Assembly (NCBI GenBank): GCA_035523875.1
Contig: DATKPY010000034.1
Location: forward strand, 1 to 64,000
Direction: 5' to 3'
DNA from: JASHUC01 sp035523875
GTDB lineage: Bacteria; Pseudomonadota; Gammaproteobacteria; Steroidobacterales; Steroidobacteraceae
Length of the DNA: 64,000 nt
Part shown: one piece after another, positions 1 to 8,378 of the stretch
How positions within the stretch are numbered: the first letter of the stretch is position 1
How the letters are laid out: the number at the start of each line of letters is the position of its first letter
Program-made: the position numbers and the translations under genes
Notes under the pieces: model-generated
Told to the model about the DNA's origin: nothing
The model's database searches: none
Seen by the model: the letters and a program-made list of their open reading frames with translations, nothing else

Positions 1-430
1 CGGCCGACCGGTTGTAAGCGAACGTCGTGTGCAGCGACTCTCGTTGCGACACCGTGAAGACGAGCGGTATCGCGTCCCCCGATTGTCGCCCGCGAGCAAT
101 GCCCTGTGGCGATAGGCCACCGCCTGCCGTATTGTCGAGCCACAGACACATGAATTCGCTCGTCTTGACGTGCCAGCTCAGGAGCACGATCGCCTCGTAA
201 GCCGGCGTGCCGTCGGCGCTGCGCTCGCGCGATACCTCATGGAACCGCAGGTACTCCCGTCTGAGCACCCAACTGGCCTCGACATCGTGGACCGTCTGCT
301 TTCCACCGAGCGTCCCGGTCATCGTCCATGAACCGACGAGGTGATTCATCAATGAGGCTGCGGCATCCGCGTCGGACTGCTGAACCGATGCGACGGCGAG
401 TAGGGCCAACAGTGTGGCCGCGATTGTCAT
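1..430 (-). CDS. DUF1579/lipocalin-like secreted protein (3' end outside window)
   Basis: This reading frame begins at the ATG at 430 and runs off the left edge, giving 143 residues without a stop. The first 20 or so residues (MTIAATLLALLAVASVQQSD) look like a Sec signal peptide. The mature part starts with LVGSWTMTGTLGG and continues with alternating strands and the phrase LWLDNTAGGG, the style of the DUF1579/heme-binding-barrel (calycin-like) proteins that start 'LVGxWxGxG'. No enzymatic residues can be named. Family call is from pattern memory; the export signal and partial status are seen directly. Confidence 0.6.
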   Translation of the reverse strand, partial: MTIAATLLALLAVASVQQSDADAAASLMNHLVGSWTMTGTLGGKQTVHDVEASWVLRREYLRFHEVSRERSADGTPAYEAIVLLSWHVKTSEFMCLWLDNTAGGGLSPQGIARGRQSGDAIPLVFTVSQRESLHTTFAYNRSA

Positions 431-494
431 GATTCGATGGCCGGCTTAAACGACTATGACAGCTTGGGACCTGCGGCTGCCGCGCGGCGCTCGT

Positions 495-929
495 TTACTC
501 ACACCGGAGCGCTGCCGCGTCCGCGGCCCCGATCCTCGCGATCACGACGTCGTCGGTAGCGACCTGCATGGCCGTACGCTGGGCCCTCGCCATGGCGTCG
601 CGTGTGCATGCCGAGTCCCGAGCGCAGTTTGGCGCCAACGTACCCGCCAGAGCCCGCACCATGTCCGCGTACTCGCCTGAGCAGCTCTTCAGGGCGGCAC
701 GCGCGACGGCCTCCGAGGAGAGAACCTCAGAGGAAGATTGGAGATCGTCGAGCCGCGGTATCGCGGCTCGGATGCATTGCGCCCAAGCGTTGCGTGCGAT
801 GCCAAGTTCTCTGGCGGCCCCCCGCCGCATGTCCACCGTGTGCTGCGGCGCGGGCACGCTCGCACACCCCCATAAAGCAGCCGTCGCGGCGACCGCCGCC
901 ATCAGCTCGATCAGATACCTGTGGTTCAC
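495..929 (-). CDS. Hypothetical lipoprotein, 144 aa
   Basis: The N-terminus has a charged start, a hydrophobic stretch (LIELMAAVAATAALWGC) and a lipobox LWGC with the lipidated Cys at residue 22, so the product should be acylated by Lgt (encoded here at 8375-9226) and sit in the envelope. The mature 120 residues are Ala/Arg rich, mostly helical in appearance, with three further cysteines (near residues 83, 102 and 108) that could form disulphides. I do not recognise the family. It is separated by about 65 bp from the partial gene to its left and reads in the same direction. Confidence 0.6.
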   Translation of the reverse strand: MNHRYLIELMAAVAATAALWGCASVPAPQHTVDMRRGAARELGIARNAWAQCIRAAIPRLDDLQSSSEVLSSEAVARAALKSCSGEYADMVRALAGTLAPNCARDSACTRDAMARAQRTAMQVATDDVVIARIGAADAAALRCE

Positions 930-1065
930 AGTTGCTCCTGGCGCGTGGAACGATCACATACTCCGGCAGTGAGGGGATCGACGAGCGTCCGCTTCGGAGA
1001 AGTTCCGGGCCGCCATCGGATTCCGGTTTGTGCCGCTTCACGACGCTTGAAAAATTCCGCGCCTT

Positions 1066-1434
1066 CTATCCTCCGAGCTCCCGATCCATGTCCTCCGTAT
1101 TCAATTCAAAGACGTGGTCATCGTAATCGAAAAAGTACAATGCCCTATTGGAACGAGCCCTTATGAACTCGCGCCCCATGGTTTGGAGTTTTGCGATCGT
1201 GGCCTCGAGAATTTCCGCTGTGGCGTGAAAGGCAATATGGTCCCCGGTCCGGGCACGTTGAACGGGTGCGCCAACCAGCACAATCCAGGTGCCCGCCAAT
1301 CTGACGAATGTTTCGCGATGTCCCTCTTCGTCCTCATGCTCAACCGCTCGCGCGCCGAACAGATCATAAAACAGCGCGGCTGTCGGGGCAGGTTCCTTTA
1401 CCACGAGGGCAATGTGGCTAATCGATTCGAGCAT
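1066..1434 (-). CDS. FosX-like VOC metalloenzyme (fosfomycin hydrolase family)
   Basis: A 122-residue single VOC-fold protein that follows the layout of FosX, the Mn2+-dependent epoxide hydrolase that opens fosfomycin with water. The three expected metal ligands are present: His7 (SISHIALVV), His66 (GDHIAF) and Glu110 (DDHVFEL). The FosX-specific catalytic base, Glu44 in the Listeria enzyme, falls on Glu41 (RETFVRLAGTWI), a position that is not a glutamate in glutathione-using FosA. The substrate-side stretch RALYFFDYDDH also matches FosX. Length equals the usual 120-135 residues. It stands alone. It may be a true resistance enzyme or one of the weak genomic FosX relatives; residue matches were made by eye. 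Confidence 0.7.
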   Translation of the reverse strand: MLESISHIALVVKEPAPTAALFYDLFGARAVEHEDEEGHRETFVRLAGTWIVLVGAPVQRARTGDHIAFHATAEILEATIAKLQTMGREFIRARSNRALYFFDYDDHVFELNTEDMDRELGG

Positions 1435-1628
1435 GCGTCACCTGGGTAGACGTGCCGCTCTATGATACGCACTCAGGAGAACGTCCGCGAAGCGGAAATT
1501 CGTCGGGGGCGTAAAGCCTTGACCGGCCGTCGAACGCGCGCGCAATGCACTCATCCGCCCCGGTTGCTTGGGGGACTCTCCGGCGGCGTGCCAAACGGAT
1601 GAGAATGCTGGATGGAATTGGAAGCAAT

Positions 1629-2306
1629 ATGAATCCACTCCATAAGCGCTTGGTTCGGTCTGCCGTTGCCGGAACTATCGTGCTGCTGGCGCTGATTCTT
1701 GTCCCGGCTTGGACGCTTCAGTACTGGCAGGGATGGGTATACGTGGCCGTCTTCACGATCTGCTCCGGCGCCTACACGGTGTATCTTGCCAAGCACGATC
1801 CGGCATTGCTGATACGACGCACTGAAGTCGGTATCTCGCACGAAAGGGAACTCACTCAGAAAGTCGTGATCGCATTGTTCTTTGTCGGTAGCATCGCGCT
1901 CGTCGTTCTGTCCCCGCTTGATGTCCGGTTCGGCTGGTCGTCAATGCCGTGGCAAGTCTCAATCGGAGGCGACGCGCTTGTTGTGTTCTCCTTCTACGTC
2001 TTCTATCTCGTTTCGAAAGTCAATACTTACGCTGCTGCGAATGTGCGCGTCGAAGTGGGACAAAAAGTGGTTTCGACGGGCGTCTACGGATTCGTCCGGC
2101 ATCCGATGTACTTCGCGGCTTTGTTTCTTCTTCTTGGCACGCCGGTTGCGCTCGGATCGCGGTGGACACTGCTTTTATTTCCCGCATTCATGCCCATACT
2201 GGTTACCCGCATCCTGAACGAAGAGAGCGTACTGGTTCGGGAGTTGCCGGGCTACGTCGATTGTATGGACCAGGTTCGATATCGATTGATTCCGGGCGTC
2301 TGGTGA
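1629..2306 (+). CDS. Membrane methyltransferase, isoprenylcysteine carboxyl methyltransferase-like
   Basis: The product has about five hydrophobic segments and the C-terminal signature of the ICMT/PEMT superfamily: STGVYGFVRHPMYFA, then LNEESVLVRELPGY and a closing RYRLIPGVW. In this family the RHPxY and EE motifs bind S-adenosylmethionine at the membrane face. The acceptor (lipid, prenyl-cysteine or other) cannot be told. I start at the ATG at 1629 because GGAAG lies just upstream; the open frame extends to an earlier ATG at 1545 without a ribosome binding site or sensible leader. Gives 225 residues, normal for the family. No partner gene is adjacent. Confidence 0.75.
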   Translation: MNPLHKRLVRSAVAGTIVLLALILVPAWTLQYWQGWVYVAVFTICSGAYTVYLAKHDPALLIRRTEVGISHERELTQKVVIALFFVGSIALVVLSPLDVRFGWSSMPWQVSIGGDALVVFSFYVFYLVSKVNTYAAANVRVEVGQKVVSTGVYGFVRHPMYFAALFLLLGTPVALGSRWTLLLFPAFMPILVTRILNEESVLVRELPGYVDCMDQVRYRLIPGVW

Positions 2307-2589
2307 TACGCCGAATGCGCGGGATGATCGTCGTGCGGCCTCGGCTATTGCGATGCACCGAAGATGCGCGACCGCAAGGCCGCGCCCACCTGAGGCGTGG
2401 GCGCTCGAATTCTCCGAATGAGGGCGACAGGGTACGCAGGTCAGTGGCCGCGATGTCGCAAACTGACCCCACGCAGGGTGCCTCAGATGAGGCCTTAGTC
2501 ACCGTTCCGGCCAATGGGCATGGGGCGGCGTGCGGCGAGGTGCTATATAACCGGCGTCATCGGCTGTTCCAGCGGTGAGGACGCCAGGA

Positions 2590-2979
2590 ATGAGAGTCGT
2601 CGCCTGTCTCATCGCCGCCGCATGCCTGTTTGCGGCGGCGCTGTTTGATCATGCCTACACGCGATCTACCCCCGGAGCGGTACTAACCGAGGGCACAGTC
2701 GTTGACTTCGTGCGCCGAAACTCCAAGCAGGTGTATCCCGTTTTCGAGTTTCAGGACCTCGACGGAAGGACACACCACGTTGTGAACTCGACTCAGCAAG
2801 CGCTTTTTCGGTTTGTCGCTGGAGATGCCGTTGCAATCGCCTACTCCCGCGCGGATCCGGAGAGAGCTCGCATCGACACCTTCTGGTTCGATCATCGATG
2901 GGTGAGTGCGGCCCTGATCGTCGTCATTACGGTGCTCGGCGGTGCGTTCCGCAAGGGCGCCGCAAGCATCGACAGTTAG
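2590..2979 (+). CDS. DUF3592-like membrane-anchored protein
   Basis: About 129 residues with an N-terminal hydrophobic helix (VVACLIAAACLFAAALF), a soluble beta-rich core and a C-terminal helix (WVSAALIVVITVLGGAF). The core reads TEGTVVDFVRR...VYPVFEFQDLDGRTH...GDAVAIAYSRADPERARID, the pattern of DUF3592 proteins ('G.V......yyPvf.f...G....GD.V.VlYdP.nP..A.i'). Function of the family is unknown. Start ATG 2590 is preceded by GAGG; a GTG at 2575 in frame is an alternative. A TATATAA-like stretch near 2544 may be part of its promoter. Confidence 0.65.
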   Translation: MRVVACLIAAACLFAAALFDHAYTRSTPGAVLTEGTVVDFVRRNSKQVYPVFEFQDLDGRTHHVVNSTQQALFRFVAGDAVAIAYSRADPERARIDTFWFDHRWVSAALIVVITVLGGAFRKGAASIDS

Positions 2980-3298
2980 GCTGGCTCACGTCGCGGCGCA
3001 GCAACCGGCGTGGAGTGACGGCGTTCGAGGAGACCGAACCTGAACCTCGAATCTCCGTTCGCGGCCGGCACCAGGCTTCTGATCGCGCCGGCTGAAGTCG
3101 ACCCTTCTGAGCCGTTTCGCATGCTCTAAAGCATCCGTTCATGGCCGTCATTCAATTCGTATTGCTCAATGCATTCGCTGCCGCTTCCGGACACATGCCG
3201 ACACAATGCTCAATGACAAGCGCCAGCCAAGCTGCGCTAATATTCCGACGGGAATACGTAAGCGGCGTGAATCCTCGCCGCTATCCGGAGACGCCTCC
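2980..3298. other. Intergenic stretch, no gene recognised
   Basis: About 320 bp between two plus-strand genes. The open frames here translate to arginine-rich, low-complexity peptides with no hydrophobic core or family motif. I see no RNA gene or strong hairpin. Confidence 0.5.
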
Positions 3299-3961
3299 AT
3301 GCCCACGCGGATCCTGATGCTCATTGCGACCGTCGGCCTCGTCGCATGCGTTACGGTCAAACCAGCAGCCACGACACCTGCGACGGCGGTTCCGGCCGCG
3401 GCAGCGGGTGCGAGCCAACGCGCCGTGTGGATACAGCGAAAGGCGCACGTGGTGGCCTACTGGGTGCCATGCGATGTGATGCACGACCTCGTGAAGTGGT
3501 CGCTCCTGCGACTCGGTGCACGTGCGAGCGACCTGGACGTACAAGAGCCCGCCGACGAATGCAATCACGGCCCGCACCATGACGTGGGCATCGAGGCGAC
3601 GTTCTCGGTGCTCGCGCCGATCGACAACACGGTTCTTGCGCAGCTTCAGGAGCGCTTTGGCCGGAAGAATGCCGTCGCAGCAGTAGTTGAAGCGCGCTGG
3701 CAGACTGTTGAGCTTGTGCCGCGAGGCTATTTTCTAAGTGGTGGAATCTCTGGTGGCGGTAGTCACATTACTGGAAGCGGCCTTGGCAATGCCCTGGACA
3801 ATTGCTTCCTGCCCAAGCTGGTCCAGCAGGAGATTGTGCCCTTGTTTTTCGCTAGAAACGCGAAGCTTACCAACGATTGCAACCTGCGCGTCCAGGAGCT
3901 CACTGCCGCTCCGGTGCCGGACGCTCAGTACTTGCTCCATCTCGAGCGTGAGGGACACTGA
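3299..3961 (+). CDS. Hypothetical lipoprotein, 220 aa
   Basis: The leader MPTRILMLIATVGLVAC carries a lipobox (LVAC, Cys17), so the mature protein should be lipid-anchored. A low-complexity Ala/Thr/Pro linker follows to about residue 40. The folded part has five cysteines, a His-rich loop (NHGPHHDVGIE) near residue 95 and a Gly/Ser run (SGGISGGGSHITGSG) near residue 150. I do not recognise the family. The ATG at 3299 is chosen over upstream in-frame starts because only this start gives a proper signal sequence. Confidence 0.6.
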   Translation: MPTRILMLIATVGLVACVTVKPAATTPATAVPAAAAGASQRAVWIQRKAHVVAYWVPCDVMHDLVKWSLLRLGARASDLDVQEPADECNHGPHHDVGIEATFSVLAPIDNTVLAQLQERFGRKNAVAAVVEARWQTVELVPRGYFLSGGISGGGSHITGSGLGNALDNCFLPKLVQQEIVPLFFARNAKLTNDCNLRVQELTAAPVPDAQYLLHLEREGH

Positions 3962-4288
3962 CCGATGCCGCAGGTCCCGTAGCTGCTTCAGCAACGATCG
4001 TCGTGAGGCAGCTGATGATGCCATTCGGAACTTCAAACTCTGGCCGACAAGCGCCTGATCGGCCTCTCCATTCCCGCCGTTGGGCGTGCCGTTCAAGGAT
4101 GGATCGATCGATCAATCGTCAACCGAAGCCGGCGTCGGTGACTGCCCGCTTCACGGAAGGCACAATTGGCGGAGGCCCGGACAGATCAGATACTTCAGCA
4201 ACAGATACTGGACGTGCCATTGGCCTCGGCTATCTCAGCCCCGCGGCGTGGCTGATCGCGGCGGTCGAGAGGCCGACCCTGGTTCCGG
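3962..4288. other. Intergenic stretch, no gene recognised
   Basis: About 330 bp lying between the lipoprotein gene and the broken gene to the right. Frames on either strand give arginine-rich peptides with no motif. It may be decayed sequence belonging to the neighbouring pseudogene, but I cannot show that. Confidence 0.45.
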
Positions 4289-4675
4289 CTAATGCAGGTG
4301 AGCGTCGCCTCCCAACACCCGCGCCATGCGATCCGACACTTCGAAGCGTTGGTCGCGGAGGGCGACATCGGTGTGGTAGAGGGCCTGGAGGAATGTTCGG
4401 TCCCGATCGCTGAGCGCCGCGGGCCGCGATCGGGCGCTCGCGGTAAATGAATTGAGAATACTCGGTGGATCACCGACCTTCACATCCGGGTTGATCCGCG
4501 TGAGGCCCACCATGGGAACGTAGTCGGCCACTCGACTCCAGTTGAACCCAGCAAGCCGAGTGGGATCGACCATAGCGACGAACGCCAGCAGACTGGGTCA
4601 TCGGCCGTAGCACGCTCGCGTCGCCCCCGATCCCAGCTGGGGCGCGATTTCGATCCGAAGGGTTGTGAATGAGTT
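4289..4675 (-). pseudogene. Fragment of a larger gene with an in-frame TGA
   Basis: Reading leftward, a protein-like stretch begins around SFTTLRIEIAPQLG, meets a TGA at 4600-4598, and continues in the same frame as PSLLAFVAMVDPTRLAGFNW, then RVADYVPMVGL, DPPSILNSF and DRTFLQALYHTD before stopping at 4289. The composition and alternating helix pattern look like the C-terminal domain of a real protein, and the text on both sides of the TGA reads as one continuous sequence. No start, leader or N-terminal domain remains upstream, where the plus-strand gene at 4776 begins. I cannot name the family. It could also be a short intact gene starting at the ATG at 4573, but that would begin in mid-domain. 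Confidence 0.4.
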
Positions 4676-4775
4676 GCGTCCTGTGCGTGAGCGGGCACAG
4701 AATCGAATTTCCAGGCGCGGCGGGGAGCGCCAGAAAAGAAGAATTCGCGGAGGGAATCCTCCCGGGGGAGCTGCC

Positions 4776-5237
4776 ATGGACGAACGGTCCATCCATTTAC
4801 GCTACCGCGTGGCGTTGCTCGCGCTTGCCACCCTCCTCACGAGCGCTACGGCATCGGCGCATCACTCGTACGCGATGTTCGATATGGCGCATCCGGCCAC
4901 GGTGAACGGGAGTGTCGCCAAGATCGAGTGGGTGAATCCACATGTTTTCGTTTGGATCTACGTCAGAAAGTCGGGCCAGCAGGGCGGCTACGACCTGTAC
5001 GCATTCGAGAACGGTCCGATCGGCATGCTCGCGCGCTACGGCTGGACCAAGAACGCCTTCCGGGTCGGTGAGCAGGTGACCGTCGAGTACTTTCCACTGC
5101 GGGACGGGCGCACCGGCGGCTACTTCATTAAGGCCACACGCTCCGATGGCACGGTACAGATCGGGGATCCGTACGCGCCCGGCGTTGCGAAGGAGTTGGC
5201 CAAGGACCGCGCGGCCGCGAAGGCCCTGGCACATTGA
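4776..5237 (+). CDS. DUF6152 family secreted protein
   Basis: 153 residues with a signal peptide ending near SATASA|HHSYAMFD. The mature start HHSYAMFD followed by VNGSVAKIEWVNPHVFVWIY and YDLYAFENG is the signature of DUF6152, small periplasmic proteins of unknown function common in proteobacteria that also carry many secreted oxidoreductases. The ATG at 4776 follows GGGGGAG with a 5-base gap, deciding the start over longer frames. The next gene (5292) is a lipoprotein of a type often found beside DUF6152 genes, so the two probably act together. Confidence 0.75.
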   Translation: MDERSIHLRYRVALLALATLLTSATASAHHSYAMFDMAHPATVNGSVAKIEWVNPHVFVWIYVRKSGQQGGYDLYAFENGPIGMLARYGWTKNAFRVGEQVTVEYFPLRDGRTGGYFIKATRSDGTVQIGDPYAPGVAKELAKDRAAAKALAH

Positions 5238-5291
5238 AGCAGCGATGCAGGTGGTCTGGGAGGGACCGCTGCAACATCAGGGGTGATGTGG

Positions 5292-6122
5292 ATGCGTATT
5301 AGTGCGGACCCTCGCGCCTCGATAGCCGCCGCGATCCTCGCGGCGGTACTCGGGGGTATGACCGCTCTTTTGGCGGCCTGTACAAAGCAGCCGTCGGGCG
5401 TTGCGCCGATGTCAGGAATGACCTATGAGTCGCTGCCGTCGCTGCCGGACTTCAGCGGATGGTGGTACTGGGATGTCTCGCCGGAGCAGTACCTGGCTGG
5501 GCTCGGGGAGATTCCCCTCAAACCGCAGGGCGCCGCCGTTCTCAAGAGCGTCCTCGAGGGCGCCAAGGCGGGCAAGATTCCCGATCTCGGCGCTCAGAGG
5601 GGGAGATCCGAATACTGCGGGCCGGCACAGTTTGGCGGCCAAAACGGCGGAGTGAGCATCGAGATCGAGTTTCTGTTCACCCCAGGCCGCGTAACGATCA
5701 CGGACGAGGCGGGCGTCGTCCGCCGCATCTATCTTAGCGACCGTCCACCGCGCGCCGACGCCGACGAATCGGACACTGGCACGTCCGTCGGGCATTGGGA
5801 AGGGCGAACGCTGGTGGTGCAGACCGTCGGCTTCAACAGCCACATGGAATTCATCGGACCGATCGATTTCGGCCACAACGTGCGCCTGACCGAGCGATTC
5901 ACCTTGAAGGGACCGGACGAGCTCGAGATCGCATCGCGTATGACGGCGCCTGAAATACTCACGGTACCGTGGGAGCAAACGCTGCTCTACCGCAGGGATC
6001 ACGGGCATACGTTTCACGAGGCCGTCAGCTGCGTGGACGACGACCGCTCCATCGATCCGACGACCGGGCGGCAGCGCTTCGACCTGACTCCTCCGACGGA
6101 TCTTCCCCCGCCACCGGGCTAG
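5292..6122 (+). CDS. Lipoprotein, companion of DUF6152 protein
   Basis: About 276 residues. The leader has a long hydrophobic stretch and lipobox LLAAC (Cys30). The body contains PDFSGWWYWD, SEYCGPAQFGGQNGG, IEFLFTPGRVTITDEAG, TSVGHWEGRTLVVQTVGFN and CVDDDRSIDPTTGRQRFDLT, phrases shared by a family of uncharacterised secreted proteins ('GHWEGdTLVVeTvgfn') seen beside DUF6152 genes. AGGGG sits about 8 bases before the ATG at 5292; GTG 5283 and ATG 5286 are alternatives. It lies about 50 bp after the DUF6152 gene, so a two-gene operon is likely. No enzymatic activity is known to me for this family. Confidence 0.65.
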   Translation: MRISADPRASIAAAILAAVLGGMTALLAACTKQPSGVAPMSGMTYESLPSLPDFSGWWYWDVSPEQYLAGLGEIPLKPQGAAVLKSVLEGAKAGKIPDLGAQRGRSEYCGPAQFGGQNGGVSIEIEFLFTPGRVTITDEAGVVRRIYLSDRPPRADADESDTGTSVGHWEGRTLVVQTVGFNSHMEFIGPIDFGHNVRLTERFTLKGPDELEIASRMTAPEILTVPWEQTLLYRRDHGHTFHEAVSCVDDDRSIDPTTGRQRFDLTPPTDLPPPPG

Positions 6123-6138
6123 AGGGCGGCAGGTATCG

Positions 6139-7440
6139 TCAGTGATTCCGGTAGACCACGCCACCCTTCATGACAAACTGCACGTGCTCGACCGCGCTGA
6201 TGTCCCGGGTCGGATCACCCTGCACGGCGATGATGTCCGCATCCAGTCCATCGCGTAGCTGACCGAAATGCTCCTGCTGGCGCAGAATTCTCGCGTCCAC
6301 CGCAGTGGCGGCGAGCAGCGCGCGTGCGGGCGACATGCCGTCGCGCACCATCCACTCAATCTCCTTGTAATTGGTGCCGTGTGCGAACACGCCGACATCG
6401 CTGCCGCAACCAATGGTGACGCCGGCCCGCATCGCGAGCTTGAATGCGTTCTGCGAGGCGCGCATCTCGTCGGTCGGCGGATCGCCAGGCTTCCAGTGCT
6501 CGAAGTATTCCGCATAGGCGGCGACGGCTTCCAGCGTCGGCAGGTAGGCAACGTGGTGCTTCGCCATCATCTCGAACACCTCGCGCGTGCCATAGAACCC
6601 GTGCTCGATGGTGTCCACGCCTGCGAGGATGGAACGACGCATGCCCTCCGAGGTGGTGGAGTGCACCGACACCGGAAGACCAAGCGAATGCGCGGCTTCC
6701 ACACCTGCGTTCAATTCCTCTTGCGTGAAGGTCGGCACCGAACCGTGGCTCTTGCCACAGTGGTAGTCGGCGTAGATCTTGATCCAGTCTGCCCCGTGGC
6801 CGGCCTGGTCGCGCACCGCCGCGATCATTTCGGGCACCCCCGCGACCGGGATGCCGCCCTGCGGCAGCGAGATGTCTTCTCGGAAACCCATCGGGCCCGG
6901 GCCGTAGCAATCCTTGGCGACGGTGGCGCGGGTGGCGACGAATAGGTGCGGGCCGGGAATCAGGCCTTCGTTGATCGCGCGCTGTACATCCACGTCAGAA
7001 TATCCCGCGCCTTCGGTACCAAGGTCGCGCAACGTGGTGAAGCCAGCCATCAGCGTGTCGCGCACGTGATTGACCGCTTCGATCGTGCGGTAGGCCAGAG
7101 GCTCCTTGAGCACCTGGTCATTCCACAGCGTCTCGCTGTACGGGTGCAAAAAGATGTGCGAATGCGCATCGATCAGGCCGGGCATCAGCGTGGTGCCCGG
7201 CATGTCTATGACGTGCGCATCGCCGGGCACCTTGATCCGCTCGGCAGGACCGACCGCCACGATCGTGCCTCCCCGCACCAGGACCTCCCAGCCGGTATGC
7301 GTCTGCTCGCTGCGTGCGTCGAACACGCGATCGGCCTTCAGCAAGTAACTCGTCGCGGGCGCAGCCGGATTGTCCGCCGCAGTGGCGGCGAGCGCGAGCA
7401 ACGAAGCACACAGGGAGAGCGGAAGTTTGCGCAACGACAT
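6139..7440 (-). CDS. Secreted metal-dependent amidohydrolase
   Basis: 433 residues with a signal peptide (LRKLPLSLCASLLALAATAAD). It shows the amidohydrolase-superfamily layout: a small beta domain, then LIDAHSHIFLHP (HxH metal ligands), DWIKIYADYHCGKS (candidate bridging Lys), VSVHSTTSEG and IEHGFYG (metal His) and GCGSDVGVF (catalytic Asp). This arrangement is typical of the imidazolonepropionase/Xaa-Pro dipeptidase-like branch of exported amidohydrolases that cleave cyclic amides or dipeptides. Start at 7440 is preceded by GGGGAA on the minus strand. It converges on the lipoprotein gene to its left with a 16-bp gap. Substrate unknown. Confidence 0.85.
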   Translation of the reverse strand: MSLRKLPLSLCASLLALAATAADNPAAPATSYLLKADRVFDARSEQTHTGWEVLVRGGTIVAVGPAERIKVPGDAHVIDMPGTTLMPGLIDAHSHIFLHPYSETLWNDQVLKEPLAYRTIEAVNHVRDTLMAGFTTLRDLGTEGAGYSDVDVQRAINEGLIPGPHLFVATRATVAKDCYGPGPMGFREDISLPQGGIPVAGVPEMIAAVRDQAGHGADWIKIYADYHCGKSHGSVPTFTQEELNAGVEAAHSLGLPVSVHSTTSEGMRRSILAGVDTIEHGFYGTREVFEMMAKHHVAYLPTLEAVAAYAEYFEHWKPGDPPTDEMRASQNAFKLAMRAGVTIGCGSDVGVFAHGTNYKEIEWMVRDGMSPARALLAATAVDARILRQQEHFGQLRDGLDADIIAVQGDPTRDISAVEHVQFVMKGGVVYRNH

Positions 7441-7852
7441 GGTGATTCCCCATACGGGCATCCCCCGAGAGTACACCCGAAGCGCGCGCGATTGGCACCC
7501 GTGTGCCTTAGGCGACTCCAATGGGTCATCCCCCACGCTTTGCTTTCGGGGTCTTTTCAATGCGTAGATCGAAAGACCGTCAGACCGTCGTAACCCGATC
7601 ATGGCAGCCGTTCGCCGTATGGCGCTCTCTGCAGCAATCGCCACTCCACCGCGGCGGCTGCCGATCGAGGCTTCGAAGGTCGCGGCGCACGCATCGCCAG
7701 CTTCACTGCAGACGGAAGTCACGGACCGGGTTGCCGGCACCGATCCCGCCGTGGCCCGGCAATCGGGCTGCCTGTGTCAGACACCTTGATCGGGCAGACT
7801 CGATAAATCAGCTCGCACTCGGGGCGCTGCTGAAGGCCACCCCCCCAACGAG
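7441..7852. other. Intergenic stretch, no gene recognised
   Basis: About 410 bp upstream of the amidohydrolase gene. It must hold that gene's promoter on the minus strand, but no convincing -35/-10 pair is visible. Frames translate to unstructured Arg/Ser/Ala-rich peptides. It adjoins the frameshifted DUF5677 remnant and may be eroded sequence of the same event. Confidence 0.45.
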
Positions 7853-8378
7853 GTGAGCGATCATCAATTGATCGTATCCATTCTGTACGCTCGGGCTGTA
7901 ACGTCGTTCCAAGGCGCCCTGCTCCTTGCAGGGCAGGGAATCGTGGCCGACGCCCGCACCATCGTCAGATCGTTGGCGGAAACGACGATCGTTCTCAATA
8001 CCACCGTGATATGACGAGGAAATCTGCGATTTCCTGATTACGCGGCGCGAGATCAATCAGCGCAAGATATTGAACGCCTGGCTTGCAGATCCAGTTGCGC
8101 AAGCTGCAATGAGCGACCGACACCACGAATTTCTGACGGCAGCGCAGAAGCGCTTCGCCAGGCAGGCCGCAAAAGACCCGATCAACATCGAGGCATTGGC
8201 GGTGAAGATCGGCCTAGATTGGCTTTATGATATGGTGTATCGAATGTCCTCAAGCGATGCTGCGCACGTCAGTTTGGACGCATTCGAGTTGTGCGAATAT
8301 GCACCAAGTTCGTGCGCGAAGGCCGCGCCGCTCTCAGCGACGTTCCGGGTTACTCGCGGTATCCGATGTCGCTTCTAA
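7853..8378 (+). pseudogene. Frameshifted DUF5677 family gene
   Basis: Two adjacent frames together spell a DUF5677-type protein. The first frame (GTG near 7853) gives LIVSILYARAVTSFQGALLL, then GIVADARTIVRSLAETTIVLN and stops at TGA 8012-8014. Moving one base, the next frame continues YDEEICDFLITRREINQRKI, LNAWLADP, then KDPINIEALAVKIGLDWLYD and VYRMSSSDAAHVSLDAFE. The order (RA..SF..LLL, DAR..VRSL.E, then WLYD.VYR..S..AH.S) matches DUF5677 helical proteins of unknown function. The shift lies at about 8005-8012. The C-terminal end after AFE also looks out of frame. A sequencing error could mimic this, but the damaged surroundings favour decay. Confidence 0.6.
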
